From positions 2,501-46,048 of the forward strand of contig JADFSO010000022.1 of the NCBI GenBank assembly GCA_022560735.1: a stretch of 43,548 nucleotides of DNA, read 5' to 3'. This DNA comes from Pseudomonadota bacterium. Its GTDB lineage: Bacteria > Pseudomonadota > Gammaproteobacteria > Steroidobacterales > MnTg04. The notes beneath the pieces are model-generated. The model worked only from the letters and a program-made list of their open reading frames with translations, ran no database searches and was not told the origin of the DNA. Of the stretch, positions 36,130-43,548 are shown one piece after another. Each line of letters begins with the position of its first letter. Position 1 is the stretch's first letter. The translations under genes and the position numbers were made by a program.

Positions 36130-37443
36130 ATGAGTGGTCCCCGTTTCAGGACTCGCTTGACAACCATTCTGACCATGGTCGGCGTCGCGATCGGCCTGGG
36201 CAACGTTTGGCGGTTTCCGTACATGATGGGCCAGTATGGCGGCAGTGCGTTTCTTTTCATGTACCTGGCGTTTGCACTATTGATCGCCGTGCCGGCCATG
36301 TCAGCCGAGTGGGCGCTCGGCCGGGCCACGCGGCAAGGCCCCATCGGAGCGATGGCGGTCGCTTTCGGAGACAGGATCGGCCGGCCTGTCGGTATTGCAC
36401 TACTGGCGGGAATTTTGATCGCCGATTCCTATTATATCGTCGTGATTGCCAAGGTGGTGTGGACCGGCGGGTTTTCCTTGATCAAAGGATTCTCGCCAGA
36501 CACGCTGAGCAGTTACCACGCATCGTTAGCGAACGGAATTTTGCAATATTCGATATCGGTCATCATCGCTGCGGCCGCTTTGTTTGTCGTCCACAAAGGC
36601 CTCAATCGGGGTATCGAACTGGTTAGCCGTTTGTTCGTTCCGCTGTTTGCGTTGGTCATGTTCTACCTGGTTTTTCATACGCTGACGCTGCCGCAGGCGA
36701 TACCGAAAGTCATCGAATTCCTGCGTCCTGATTTTTCCAGGATTGGATCTCGAGAGGCATTTGCCGCGATGGGTCAGGCATTTTATTCCGTGGGACTCGG
36801 TGGAGCCATCATGCTGGTCTATGGGAGCTATATCAAAGATGATGCGAATCTGCCGCGCGATGCCTTGCTCACCGTTTCCAGCGACGCCGCCGCCGCGCTC
36901 ATGGCTGCGTTGTTCATTGTGCCGACGATACTGGTTTTCGGGCTCGATATGAGTTCGGGGCCGGGCCTGATCTTTAACACGATGCCCGAGTTGTTTTCCG
37001 CCATGCCCGGTGGCCGGGTCGCCGGTTCCTTGTTCCTGCTGGTGTTGGCGCTGGTCGCCTTTCTTTCGGCGATCGCGGCGATCGAGGTCTTTGTATCCGG
37101 CCTCAGCGACCCGGGTCAATATCGATGGTCGCGAGGGCAACTGGTCGTGGTTACATTTGTATTGCTGGCGCTGATGATGATTCCAAGCGCGTTGTATCCG
37201 CCGTTCATAGGCTGGGCAGATATGGTTTTTGGTTCGGGTATGCTGGTAATCGGCGGGCTGATTGCCATCATCGCGCTGACCCGGGGATTGGGCCGGATAA
37301 CCACCCGGCAGCAAATTTTTCCGCAACAGAGCGGATTTTTTGCCGCGCTCAGTTTATTCTGGTTACGCTGGGTAATTCCGCTGGCACTTGTTGCAGTGCT
37401 GGGCGCTTACCTTTTTTCATTGATAAGCGGTGTGGAAGTCTGA
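36130..37443 (+). CDS. Sodium-dependent transporter, NSS/SNF family
   Basis: This 437-residue protein has about 11-12 transmembrane helices and the family N-terminal signature GVAIGLGNVWRFPYMMGQYGGSAFLFMYL (about 17-45), with the unwound TM1 sodium site, as in LeuT. NSS proteins co-transport amino acids, amines or osmolytes with Na+. The substrate is not readable. It lies between the bicupin and the oxygenase, with the oxygenase ATG overlapping its stop (TGATG), so it likely imports their substrate. Confidence 0.93.
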   Translation: MSGPRFRTRLTTILTMVGVAIGLGNVWRFPYMMGQYGGSAFLFMYLAFALLIAVPAMSAEWALGRATRQGPIGAMAVAFGDRIGRPVGIALLAGILIADSYYIVVIAKVVWTGGFSLIKGFSPDTLSSYHASLANGILQYSISVIIAAAALFVVHKGLNRGIELVSRLFVPLFALVMFYLVFHTLTLPQAIPKVIEFLRPDFSRIGSREAFAAMGQAFYSVGLGGAIMLVYGSYIKDDANLPRDALLTVSSDAAAALMAALFIVPTILVFGLDMSSGPGLIFNTMPELFSAMPGGRVAGSLFLLVLALVAFLSAIAAIEVFVSGLSDPGQYRWSRGQLVVVTFVLLALMMIPSALYPPFIGWADMVFGSGMLVIGGLIAIIALTRGLGRITTRQQIFPQQSGFFAALSLFWLRWVIPLALVAVLGAYLFSLISGVEV

Positions 37444-38522
37444 TGGACGACAAGCGAAAACAGGAAACGGGCGTGCTGGCGAAAAACCAGGAGTTCCGCC
37501 AATACGAACAGGTCCGCAAGGAGCAATCCTATTATCTGTCCGAGCAGGGCGCCGGCGAGCAGTTTGATGAAGAATTCGAAATTCAGACCTGCGATATGGC
37601 TTTGTGGTTGTCAGGAGACGACCAGGGCCGGCGGAAATTTTCGCAGCAACTGGGCGCTGCGATGGAAAGCATTGGCTTTGCCATTCTGACCGGACATGGC
37701 GTGGACCCGGACTTGTACGAACATTTGACCCAAAAAACCATCGAATTTTTCGAAACCATTCCCGCATCCGAAAGAACGCCCTACATCGCCCGCCGGCAGG
37801 GCTCGGTCAACCAGGGGTATTTCCCCTTAAAGCAAACAACCATCATCCATCCCGACCTTGTCGAAGGCTGGGTGTTTTGCCGGCGCGCATTCGATCTGGA
37901 TGGCAAGGCCGATTACCGGGAGAGCGATTTCTGGCCACGCCCTCGATTCGAACCCGAGTTTCGTCGCCTGGTCATGGAACATGAAAAACTGATCTTGCCG
38001 GTCATGCAGGCAATTCTTTGCTATCTCGGTTGTGACCCTCATCTCTATGACCGGAAACTTCACAAGACCAATTTCGGGTTCCGGCTTAACTATTACCCGG
38101 CGGTGGCGGAAGCGAGCCCGGTGGACAGTGGCGGGCGGATGTTGGGCCATGAAGACGTCGACTTGTTTACTTTTTTGCCGGCGCCGAACCAGGAAGGGCT
38201 GCAGGTTTTGAATCGGCGTAACATGAAATGGATAAAGCTCGACGCGCCACCGGGCAGTATTATTCTCAATACCGGCGACTATATGCAGCGAATCAGCAAT
38301 GACCGGTTGCCATCGACGACCCACCGCGTGAGTCAGCCGCAAGACCCCCGTGTAATGACCAGGCCAAGGGTTTCCTTACCGATGGCTGTATATGTCTGGG
38401 AAGACGAAATTCTCGAGGTGTTGCCGGGACTCGGTCAACCCCGTTACGAGCCGATCAGGGCCGAGGATTTTCATACGCGTATCACGAGCAAATACTACGG
38501 CGACGATTACCGCGACAGCTGA
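37443..38522 (+). CDS. 2-oxoglutarate/Fe(II)-dependent oxygenase (isopenicillin N synthase family)
   Basis: The 359-residue protein has the DIOX_N-like region (SIGFAILTGHGVD, 76-88) and the 2OG-Fe(II) core with iron ligands His236, Asp238 (GHEDVD) and His294 (STTHRV), plus the 2-oxoglutarate-binding R309-V-S311. Members hydroxylate, desaturate or ring-close small molecules. The ATG overlaps the transporter stop by one base. A long polar N-terminal extension (about 1-50) precedes the core. Substrate unknown; the operon suggests an imported amine, amino acid or betaine. Confidence 0.9.
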   Translation: MDDKRKQETGVLAKNQEFRQYEQVRKEQSYYLSEQGAGEQFDEEFEIQTCDMALWLSGDDQGRRKFSQQLGAAMESIGFAILTGHGVDPDLYEHLTQKTIEFFETIPASERTPYIARRQGSVNQGYFPLKQTTIIHPDLVEGWVFCRRAFDLDGKADYRESDFWPRPRFEPEFRRLVMEHEKLILPVMQAILCYLGCDPHLYDRKLHKTNFGFRLNYYPAVAEASPVDSGGRMLGHEDVDLFTFLPAPNQEGLQVLNRRNMKWIKLDAPPGSIILNTGDYMQRISNDRLPSTTHRVSQPQDPRVMTRPRVSLPMAVYVWEDEILEVLPGLGQPRYEPIRAEDFHTRITSKYYGDDYRDS

Positions 38523-38695
38523 TTTAGCCGAACGAATTTATGCTTGGTTGGGCTGGGCCAATACCGCGCCGAAGAGCAAAACAAAACTCAGCGGGTTAAA
38601 AAGCACTTTCCTGGCTTCACTTTTTCTGGCGCCTGCTGCTCAGTAGCCGATGCAGGATTCGCGTTTTCGCAGCGTTTCCTGGCGGGTGACTATTC

Positions 38696-40012
38696 TTATT
38701 TTGTTTCAGGTTCGGAATCCTGATGTTCTGCTTTCCACTGCATGGCCATATGCACGCGGTTGCGCCCGCTGGGATGGTCATAAAAAAGGAACTCTTCAAA
38801 GGCGCCCGGACTGATCTTGCGATACTCGCTCAAACGCATGGCGACACGGGCGAAGCCATCCGGCTGCCCGGCGACATTCAGACCATAATTGTCCGCTTCC
38901 ACCTCGGCCACGCGGACGATCGAGTTGCTCAATGGCGTCATGATCAGGAAATAGACCGACAGAACGGCGCCGAGCAATGGCAGACCCGCGGTATCGCCGA
39001 TATCGCGGACACCCCAGTTTTCGCCCCAGCGTGCCAGCGCTCTGCCAAACCCCCAGTTGACGAAGGCGAATCCCCCGACCAGAATCAGGCCAAATTGCAT
39101 GACCAGCTTGACGCCATGGTTGAGGATGTAATGCCCCATCTCGTGGCCCATGACCGCCTGGATTTCTTCGGGCGACGTGCGCTTGAGCAGGTTGTCGTTG
39201 AGGCTGATACGTGTCGTGCTGAGGAAACCGCTGACGTTGGCGCTGATACGCCTGGTTTGGCGAGAGGCGTCAAACCAGTAAACATCATCGGCCGGGATGT
39301 CGTTGGCCCGTGCCATGGACATGATCTGCAAACGAATCGGCCCGTCTTCCAGGGTCTGGTAATCGTTGAATAACGGGGCGACATAGACCGGCCCGATAAA
39401 CGAAGTAAAGAAAATGAACGCAACCGAGGCAACGCTGGCCCAGATCCACCACAATTGACCCGCTTTTCGGATCACCGTGTAGATCAGTAATAATGCCAGG
39501 CTGCCAAGGATGGCGCCGACCATCAGGCCGGTCATTTGGTCGCCAAACCAGCCGGCGAAATTCTGGGTCGCCAATGCGTATTTGTGCTCGCGAAAGAACC
39601 CCTGGTAAAGAGACAGCGGGAAAACGAGGATGGTCGTGATCACTATGTACTGCACGGCATAGGCGAGCGTATGCAGCCAGTTCCATTTGCCGATTCGCTC
39701 CGCAAGATCCCGTATTGCAGCGGAAATTCGAAAATGCAGCAACAGCCACGCGACGGCCAGGCCATACAGAAATCCCCACAGCTTGAGCCAGTAACCACCT
39801 TCCGTATAGGCGTCTGATTTTGCCCGCTGTTCCTCGCTCAGCAACGCGACATAGGCCTCTGTTGCCCGATCGACATCGAAGTCCGCGCCAGACCGTGCGC
39901 CTGCCGGGATATCGAGATCGACTGGCGATTCTTGCGCCCACAGCGGGTTGCCGATTAGCAGCATCAGCAATGCGACGCTGACGGCATTCGGCCAGACAAA
40001 TCTTCCGGACAC
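38696..40012 (-). CDS. M48-family (Ste24/CAAX-type) membrane zinc protease
   Basis: The 438-residue protein has an N-terminal signal or first helix, further transmembrane segments, and the Ste24 peptidase domain: HEMGH (290-294), the third ligand Glu370 in AEVEADNYG, and ISANVSGFLSTTRISLNDNLL before the active site. It degrades or processes membrane and exported proteins in the envelope. The start is taken at GTG 40012, with AGGGA 7 nt upstream and directly before the hydrophobic N-terminus; ATG 40081 is possible but has no ribosome-binding site. The gap downstream (38523-38695) holds nothing convincing. Confidence 0.9.
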   Translation of the reverse strand: MSGRFVWPNAVSVALLMLLIGNPLWAQESPVDLDIPAGARSGADFDVDRATEAYVALLSEEQRAKSDAYTEGGYWLKLWGFLYGLAVAWLLLHFRISAAIRDLAERIGKWNWLHTLAYAVQYIVITTILVFPLSLYQGFFREHKYALATQNFAGWFGDQMTGLMVGAILGSLALLLIYTVIRKAGQLWWIWASVASVAFIFFTSFIGPVYVAPLFNDYQTLEDGPIRLQIMSMARANDIPADDVYWFDASRQTRRISANVSGFLSTTRISLNDNLLKRTSPEEIQAVMGHEMGHYILNHGVKLVMQFGLILVGGFAFVNWGFGRALARWGENWGVRDIGDTAGLPLLGAVLSVYFLIMTPLSNSIVRVAEVEADNYGLNVAGQPDGFARVAMRLSEYRKISPGAFEEFLFYDHPSGRNRVHMAMQWKAEHQDSEPETK

Positions 40013-40127
40013 GGTGATTCCCTGCTTGTTATGGTTTGTTCGGGTGCGAGAGACAGTATTGCAATTGGCGCGGCGGGTCATTTTGCAATGCGCAAAAAAG
40101 TGCCGCTATGGCAAACCGCCTTCCTTT

Positions 40128-40649
40128 TCAGGCGGTGTAGATGCTCAGTAACTGGTACATGATCAGCAGCGTATAGCCACCGAACAGCACATACAGAATG
40201 GTCCTGGCCCTGAGGCCAGCCAGTACCCGCATATTCGCCATGGATATCAGCAGGACTACGCCTGCGATGGTGCCGAATAGCTTCCAGCCGGCGAAGCTTG
40301 CGGTGCTGTTTTCCATCAACGAGGCCATGGCGGCGTTTGCTTCGGTTGCCAGGCCATTGCCGATCGCGATCAGCGTCAGCATCGCGTCCATCGCGCTGAG
40401 CAGGATCGTGCCCACGGCGGGAAACATCAGGCTGCGATCGAAGAAATCGGCGTGATAGCTGTCGCTGTCTTCGCCTCTGCGCGGGCCGCGGCGGCGTGGC
40501 TTGATGAGGCCATAAAGAATCGTCTTGAAGGTGAAACGACGGCGGTCGTTCAATTCCCGCGCGGCGCCGGTTGCCGAAACGTCTACGGTTACTCCCAGGT
40601 TTTTTTCTCCCGTTAGCGTAGCCGGACCGGTTTCCGCGTTGCTTTGCAT
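40128..40649 (-). CDS. DUF5658-type membrane protein
   Basis: This 173-residue protein has a polar N-terminal half (RRRFTFKTILYGLIKPRRRGPRRGEDSD) and three hydrophobic segments in the second half. The segment SAMDAMLTLIAIGNGLATEANAAMASLM (about 83-110) has the Asp...Thr...Gly...Glu-Ala-Asn spacing of the DUF5658 family. No function is known. It lies 46 nt from the ATG alternative start of the M48 gene and is transcribed in the same direction, so an operon with it is possible. Confidence 0.6.
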   Translation of the reverse strand: MQSNAETGPATLTGEKNLGVTVDVSATGAARELNDRRRFTFKTILYGLIKPRRRGPRRGEDSDSYHADFFDRSLMFPAVGTILLSAMDAMLTLIAIGNGLATEANAAMASLMENSTASFAGWKLFGTIAGVVLLISMANMRVLAGLRARTILYVLFGGYTLLIMYQLLSIYTA

Positions 40650-41033
40650 AATCTTTCCTTGCTCAGACTGGCCGATTGTATGCTTGCAAGTGCTGCCATA
40701 GCTGTGACTCAGGTCTCAGTGAGCACCCAAAAACCGGGCTTTTCCGCTTATCGGAAGCCCACGACCGCTCGTCGGGGTTCGTGGCTCCACGCTATGCCCG
40801 TAGCGCCCGGAGCGGCAAAAAAACCGGGGCCATGGGTCAAAAATAATTGCTTAAAAAACAATCACTTACTTTTTTCGATTTGACCTAATTCTGAGTAAAA
40901 ATCACGCTACGGGAAACCCAACCCAAAGCGCTGTTGGGGAGCCGAAAATCCGGTGTGAACCAGTTCACGGAATGACAAGTGGGCTAATGGTCTGATGCAT
41001 GCACGGAAACACGAACCATTGGCGGGACTTTTT
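40650..41033. other. Possibly structured leader between DUF5658 gene and minor-pilin operon
   Basis: I see no protein gene in these 384 nt. Instead there are several inverted repeats: CCCGTAGCG (40797-40805) with CGCTACGGG (40905-40913), enclosing CCCGG/CCGGG and ATTG/CAAT arms; CCACGA...TCGTGG around 40759-40784; GGGCTT...CGGAAGCCC around 40737-40760; and GGGAAACCC (40911-40919) next to CCCAA...TTGGG. A palindrome resembling a CRP site is at 40954-40969. No known riboswitch could be matched by eye. Confidence 0.5.
40954..40969 (+). promoter_or_regulatory. CRP/Vfr-like operator upstream of minor-pilin operon
   Basis: TGTGA-N6-TCACG matches the CRP-family consensus (TGTGA-N6-TCACA) at 9 of 10 defined positions. 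It lies about 65 nt before the fimT-like ATG. Vfr, the CRP homologue of Pseudomonas, is known to control type IV pilus genes. Binding here is inferred only. Confidence 0.5.
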
Positions 41034-41576
41034 ATGAACATGAAACGAAATCACGGATTTACGCTGGCCGAACTGCTTGTCGCACTAGCGGTTTTTTCGA
41101 TAATGGTTACGGTTGGCGTACCCAGCTTCAATCAGACGCTGCTCAACAATCGCCAGGTCAGTTCGTTGAATATCCTGATCGGCAGCATGCAACTGGCGCG
41201 CTCCGAAGCGATCGTACGTAACAGAAGGGTGACCGTGTGCGGCAGCGACGATGGCCAGACCTGCGGTAATGGCTGGAGCAACGGCTGGGTCGTTTTTGTC
41301 GACAACAATGCTGATGGCCAGGTCAACGGCCTGGAAGTGGTTCTGCGTTCGGTCAATGACCTTCCCAGCCTGGGGATCACGCCCAGCGGGATCACCAATT
41401 CCCTGAGATATCGTCCGAATGGCCGCATGATGACCGACAACATCCGCGCCAACACCGGACAATTCACCGTGTGCGATATTCGCGGTGCCGAACATGCCCG
41501 AACGATCGTGGTTGACGCCAGCGGCCGGCCTCGGGCATCCAGATACAACATCGACGGTTCCGCGCCTGTATGTTGA
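41034..41576 (+). CDS. fimT: FimT/GspH-type minor pseudopilin
   Basis: The 180-residue protein begins with a type III prepilin signal, MNMKRNHG followed by FTLAELLVALAVFSIMVTVGVP. PilD should cut after HG and methylate the Phe. The remaining part fits the GspH/FimT fold (SMQLARSEAIVRNRRVTVCGSDDGQTC, RPNGRM). It primes assembly of type IV pili from the inner membrane. ATG 41034 (GGCGGGAC upstream) gives a short leader; the frame is open to 40995. Its stop lies inside the pilV start (overlap 41570-41576), so the four pilin genes are coupled. Confidence 0.9.
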   Translation: MNMKRNHGFTLAELLVALAVFSIMVTVGVPSFNQTLLNNRQVSSLNILIGSMQLARSEAIVRNRRVTVCGSDDGQTCGNGWSNGWVVFVDNNADGQVNGLEVVLRSVNDLPSLGITPSGITNSLRYRPNGRMMTDNIRANTGQFTVCDIRGAEHARTIVVDASGRPRASRYNIDGSAPVC

Positions 41577-42178
41577 AAAACTCTGCAATGATGAAAGTGG
41601 CTGAATCGGCCAGGAGTGGGATGGCCGGTGTAGGTCTGATCGAGATCCTGGTCACGCTGGTCGTTTTCTCGCTGGGGATGCTGTCTCTTGCCGCTTTGCA
41701 GGGTGTTGCCAAGAAAGCCAATTTCGACGCCCTGCAAAGAACCAATGCATCGCTGATGGCCTACGATCTGCTCGAGCGTATGCGGAGCAATAACCAGGCC
41801 CTGAGCAGTTACGTCAACGCCGGTGACCTGGGAAACGGAACGCTGGGTAAGCAGCCGATCCTGCCCTGCAACAATATCAATGCGCCATGCACCACGCAGC
41901 AGATTGCCGCCTTTGACCTTTGGGAATGGGAAAGACTTCTCGATGGCAACATGGAGACGCGCGCCAATGTCGCGACCGGCGGACTGGTTGCCGCGACCGC
42001 TTGTATCAACGGCCCGATATTGGGTGGATCGGGGGGGTACTCCGTGGTCATCGCCTGGCGCGGCGTCACGGCAATGACCAACCCACCGGCCGATCCGTGC
42101 GGCGTGGGCCTGGGGCGCTATGGCGACAACGACGAACTGCGCCGGGTGATCGTCGTGCCAACCTTCATTGGGGTCTAG
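41570..42178 (+). CDS. pilV: Type IV pilus minor pilin PilV
   Basis: The 202-residue protein has a prepilin signal (SGMAG, then VGLIEILVTLVVFSLGMLSLAAL) with the conserved Glu at +5 after the glycine, followed by AYDLLERMRSNNQAL, which is typical of PilV. It sits in the usual fimT-pilV-pilW-pilX order. The ATG at 41570 overlaps the fimT stop by 7 nt. Confidence 0.92.
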   Translation: MLKNSAMMKVAESARSGMAGVGLIEILVTLVVFSLGMLSLAALQGVAKKANFDALQRTNASLMAYDLLERMRSNNQALSSYVNAGDLGNGTLGKQPILPCNNINAPCTTQQIAAFDLWEWERLLDGNMETRANVATGGLVAATACINGPILGGSGGYSVVIAWRGVTAMTNPPADPCGVGLGRYGDNDELRRVIVVPTFIGV

Positions 42179-42194
42179 CAGGGATACATGCCTG

Positions 42195-43187
42195 ATGAAT
42201 TGCCAAACCAGACAATCGGGTTTCTCGCTGATCGAACTGATGATCGCCATGTTGCTGGGTCTGTTGATCATGACCGGGCTGGTCAATCTTTTCCTGCAGA
42301 ACAAACACAGTTTTAACCAGAACGAAAGCATTGCGCGCATGCAGGAAGATGCACGCTTTGCGCTCGATACGCTCGTGACCGATCTCAGCATGGCTGGGCT
42401 GCTGGCCGATTTGCTGACCCCGCAAGGCATGGGTTTTGATCCGACGCTTGTGCTGGGTGTGGATTGTGGTCCTGGCGGCTTTCCGAACTGGGCGTTTTCC
42501 ATGATCAATCTCGCGGGCGAGTACGCCCCGATCGAATCGGTCGACAACGCGACCGATGGAAGCGCCGGTGCGGCACACTCCTGCCTCGCGGCGGGCGATG
42601 TCAAGCCGGGAACGGACATCCTGACCATCAAGCGTGTCGCGGGCCGGGCCGAACCGGCGCCGGAGGCGGGCCGGGTTTATTTGCGCACCAACGGAACCGC
42701 CGGATTGTTATTTATGGAACCCATGTCAGGCGCGCCACCGGTCAACGTGCCGCTTCCATTTCAGGATTGGGAATATCTGCCGGTGATCTATTACGTGCAG
42801 AATTACGCGTCTGTGCCCGGCGATGGCATCCCGACCCTGTGCCGCAAAATACTGTCGCCGGTGGGCGGCGCGAGCAGCATGACCACCGATTGCCTGGCGC
42901 GCGGCGTCGAGGATCTGCAGATTGAATTTGGCATAGACACCGATGCCGATGGTTCAGCCAATGTATACCTGGCCGCGCCGCTGGCCAGCCAGATCAGCCA
43001 GGTCGTATCCGCGAAGATTTTTATTTTGGTGCGCAGCGAGGACGCCGATATTTCCTATGTCAATGACAAGGTCTATACGCTGAGCAACGCTGCGCCGTTT
43101 ACGCCGAATGACAATTTTTATCGCCGGGCTTTCAGCACGACGGTCGGTATCCGCAACCTGAGGAACCTGAACAGGCTGGGGTTATGA
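42195..43187 (+). CDS. pilW: Type IV pilus minor pilin PilW
   Basis: The 330-residue protein begins MNCQTRQSG followed by FSLIELMIAMLLGLLIMTGLVNLFLQNKHSF, a classic prepilin signal cut after Gly9. The large C-terminal domain with ARMQEDARFALDTLVTDLSMAG is typical of PilW. ATG 42195 has AGGGA upstream; the longer frame to 42168 overlaps pilV. Its stop overlaps the pilX start (ATGA). Confidence 0.92.
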   Translation: MNCQTRQSGFSLIELMIAMLLGLLIMTGLVNLFLQNKHSFNQNESIARMQEDARFALDTLVTDLSMAGLLADLLTPQGMGFDPTLVLGVDCGPGGFPNWAFSMINLAGEYAPIESVDNATDGSAGAAHSCLAAGDVKPGTDILTIKRVAGRAEPAPEAGRVYLRTNGTAGLLFMEPMSGAPPVNVPLPFQDWEYLPVIYYVQNYASVPGDGIPTLCRKILSPVGGASSMTTDCLARGVEDLQIEFGIDTDADGSANVYLAAPLASQISQVVSAKIFILVRSEDADISYVNDKVYTLSNAAPFTPNDNFYRRAFSTTVGIRNLRNLNRLGL

Positions 43188-43548
43188 GCAAGATGAATCA
43201 GACTGTCGGCAAATCTGCACAACGGGGCGTGGTCCTGGTCACCGCGCTGATCCTGCTGGTCATTATTACCTTGCTGAGCATGTCCGCAATGCGGGTGAGC
43301 ATTACCGAGCTGCGCATGGCGGGTAACCAGGAGACTGCGATCACCTCGTTCCAGGCCTCACAAGCTTTGTCCGATGCCATTATCGACACCGCGACGTCGA
43401 CGCCGGTGATCGGCGACCCGGGTTTTACGATCTGTACCGGTACCGGAGTCAATTGCGACAGAGAAAATTGGCGCCTGCCAAACGGCAGGTATGCCGATGA
43501 GTTGAATTCAGGTGTCATGAACAGCGTGATCGTCAGGCTGGCGCCTGC
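43184..43548 (+). CDS. pilX: Type IV pilus minor pilin PilX, N-terminal part (runs off the window)
   Basis: The frame is open from ATG 43184 to the end of the window, at least 121 codons. The start MSKMNQTVGKSAQRG is followed by VVLVTALILLVIITLLSMSAMRV and then SITELRMAGNQETAITSFQASQAL, matching the PilX N-terminal domain (no prepilin Glu at +5, as is usual for PilX). The ATGA overlap couples it to pilW. The C-terminus and any following pilY1 or pilE lie outside. Confidence 0.9.
   Translation, partial: MSKMNQTVGKSAQRGVVLVTALILLVIITLLSMSAMRVSITELRMAGNQETAITSFQASQALSDAIIDTATSTPVIGDPGFTICTGTGVNCDRENWRLPNGRYADELNSGVMNSVIVRLAP

Noticed and set aside
38538..38606. Tiny hydrophobic minus-strand frame (about 22 codons, GTG start) between the oxygenase and M48 genes
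   Set aside because: It has no ribosome-binding site and no ATG and is too short to support; it is more likely chance.
40797..40969. Known c-di-GMP (GEMM) or cobalamin riboswitch
   Set aside because: Some short strings look similar (CACGC, GGGAAACC), but the conserved GACGCAAAGCC core and second receptor helix, or the B12 box, cannot be found.

Overview
The window looks like a piece of a gammaproteobacterial chromosome, probably from a free-living aquatic species. The signs are an rRNA operon end, a birA-coaX-SPOR-tRNA-Thr block, a fimT-pilV-pilW-pilX type IV minor-pilin operon, two large TonB-dependent receptors and an AlkB alkane hydroxylase. The genus cannot be named from the sequence. 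Coding density is high, and overlapping start/stop codons are common.

Layout. 1-3318 is the 3' part of an rRNA operon: partial 23S rRNA interrupted at E. coli position 1917 by a group I intron that carries a LAGLIDADG homing endonuclease, then 5S rRNA and a terminator. 3338-7254 holds a formyltransferase-family gene and a TonB-dependent receptor. 7297-8785 (minus) is a secreted repeat-domain protein broken by two frameshifts. 9065-10219 is alkB. 10282-12090 (minus) is a TPR-sulfotransferase. 12204-18330 is a compact six-gene plus-strand run: CtlX-like hydrolase, hotdog thioesterase, DDAH-like hydrolase, M61 peptidase, Kelch-type lipoprotein and EamA transporter. A YegS-type lipid kinase (minus) follows, then plsY-birA-coaX-SPOR and tRNA-Thr(UGU) up to 22596.

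22672-25044 (minus) is a second TonB-dependent receptor. A secreted Ala/Arg/Glu-rich coiled-coil protein (minus) and an OmpA-family protein (plus) then diverge. Next is a sulfotransferase / cysteine-desulfurase-like pair (27859-29984). The most intriguing region is 30028-35262: plsC plus a Tam41-like putative CDP-diacylglycerol synthase on the minus strand, diverging from a plus-strand run of an alpha-oxoamine synthase (serine palmitoyltransferase-like), an acetoacetate-decarboxylase-fold protein, a lipid/sphingoid kinase-like protein and a VTT-type membrane protein. Together they suggest a lipid biosynthesis and remodelling locus of unknown product. 35378-38522 is a three-gene operon of bicupin, Na+-dependent (NSS) transporter and 2-oxoglutarate/Fe(II) oxygenase, which looks like an uptake-and-oxidation module for an unknown small substrate. 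An M48 protease and a DUF5658-type membrane protein (both minus) precede the minor-pilin operon. That operon starts behind a possibly structured leader with a CRP/Vfr-like palindrome, and it runs off the window inside pilX.

All functional calls come from motifs and neighbourhood read by eye; no database search or folding program was run.
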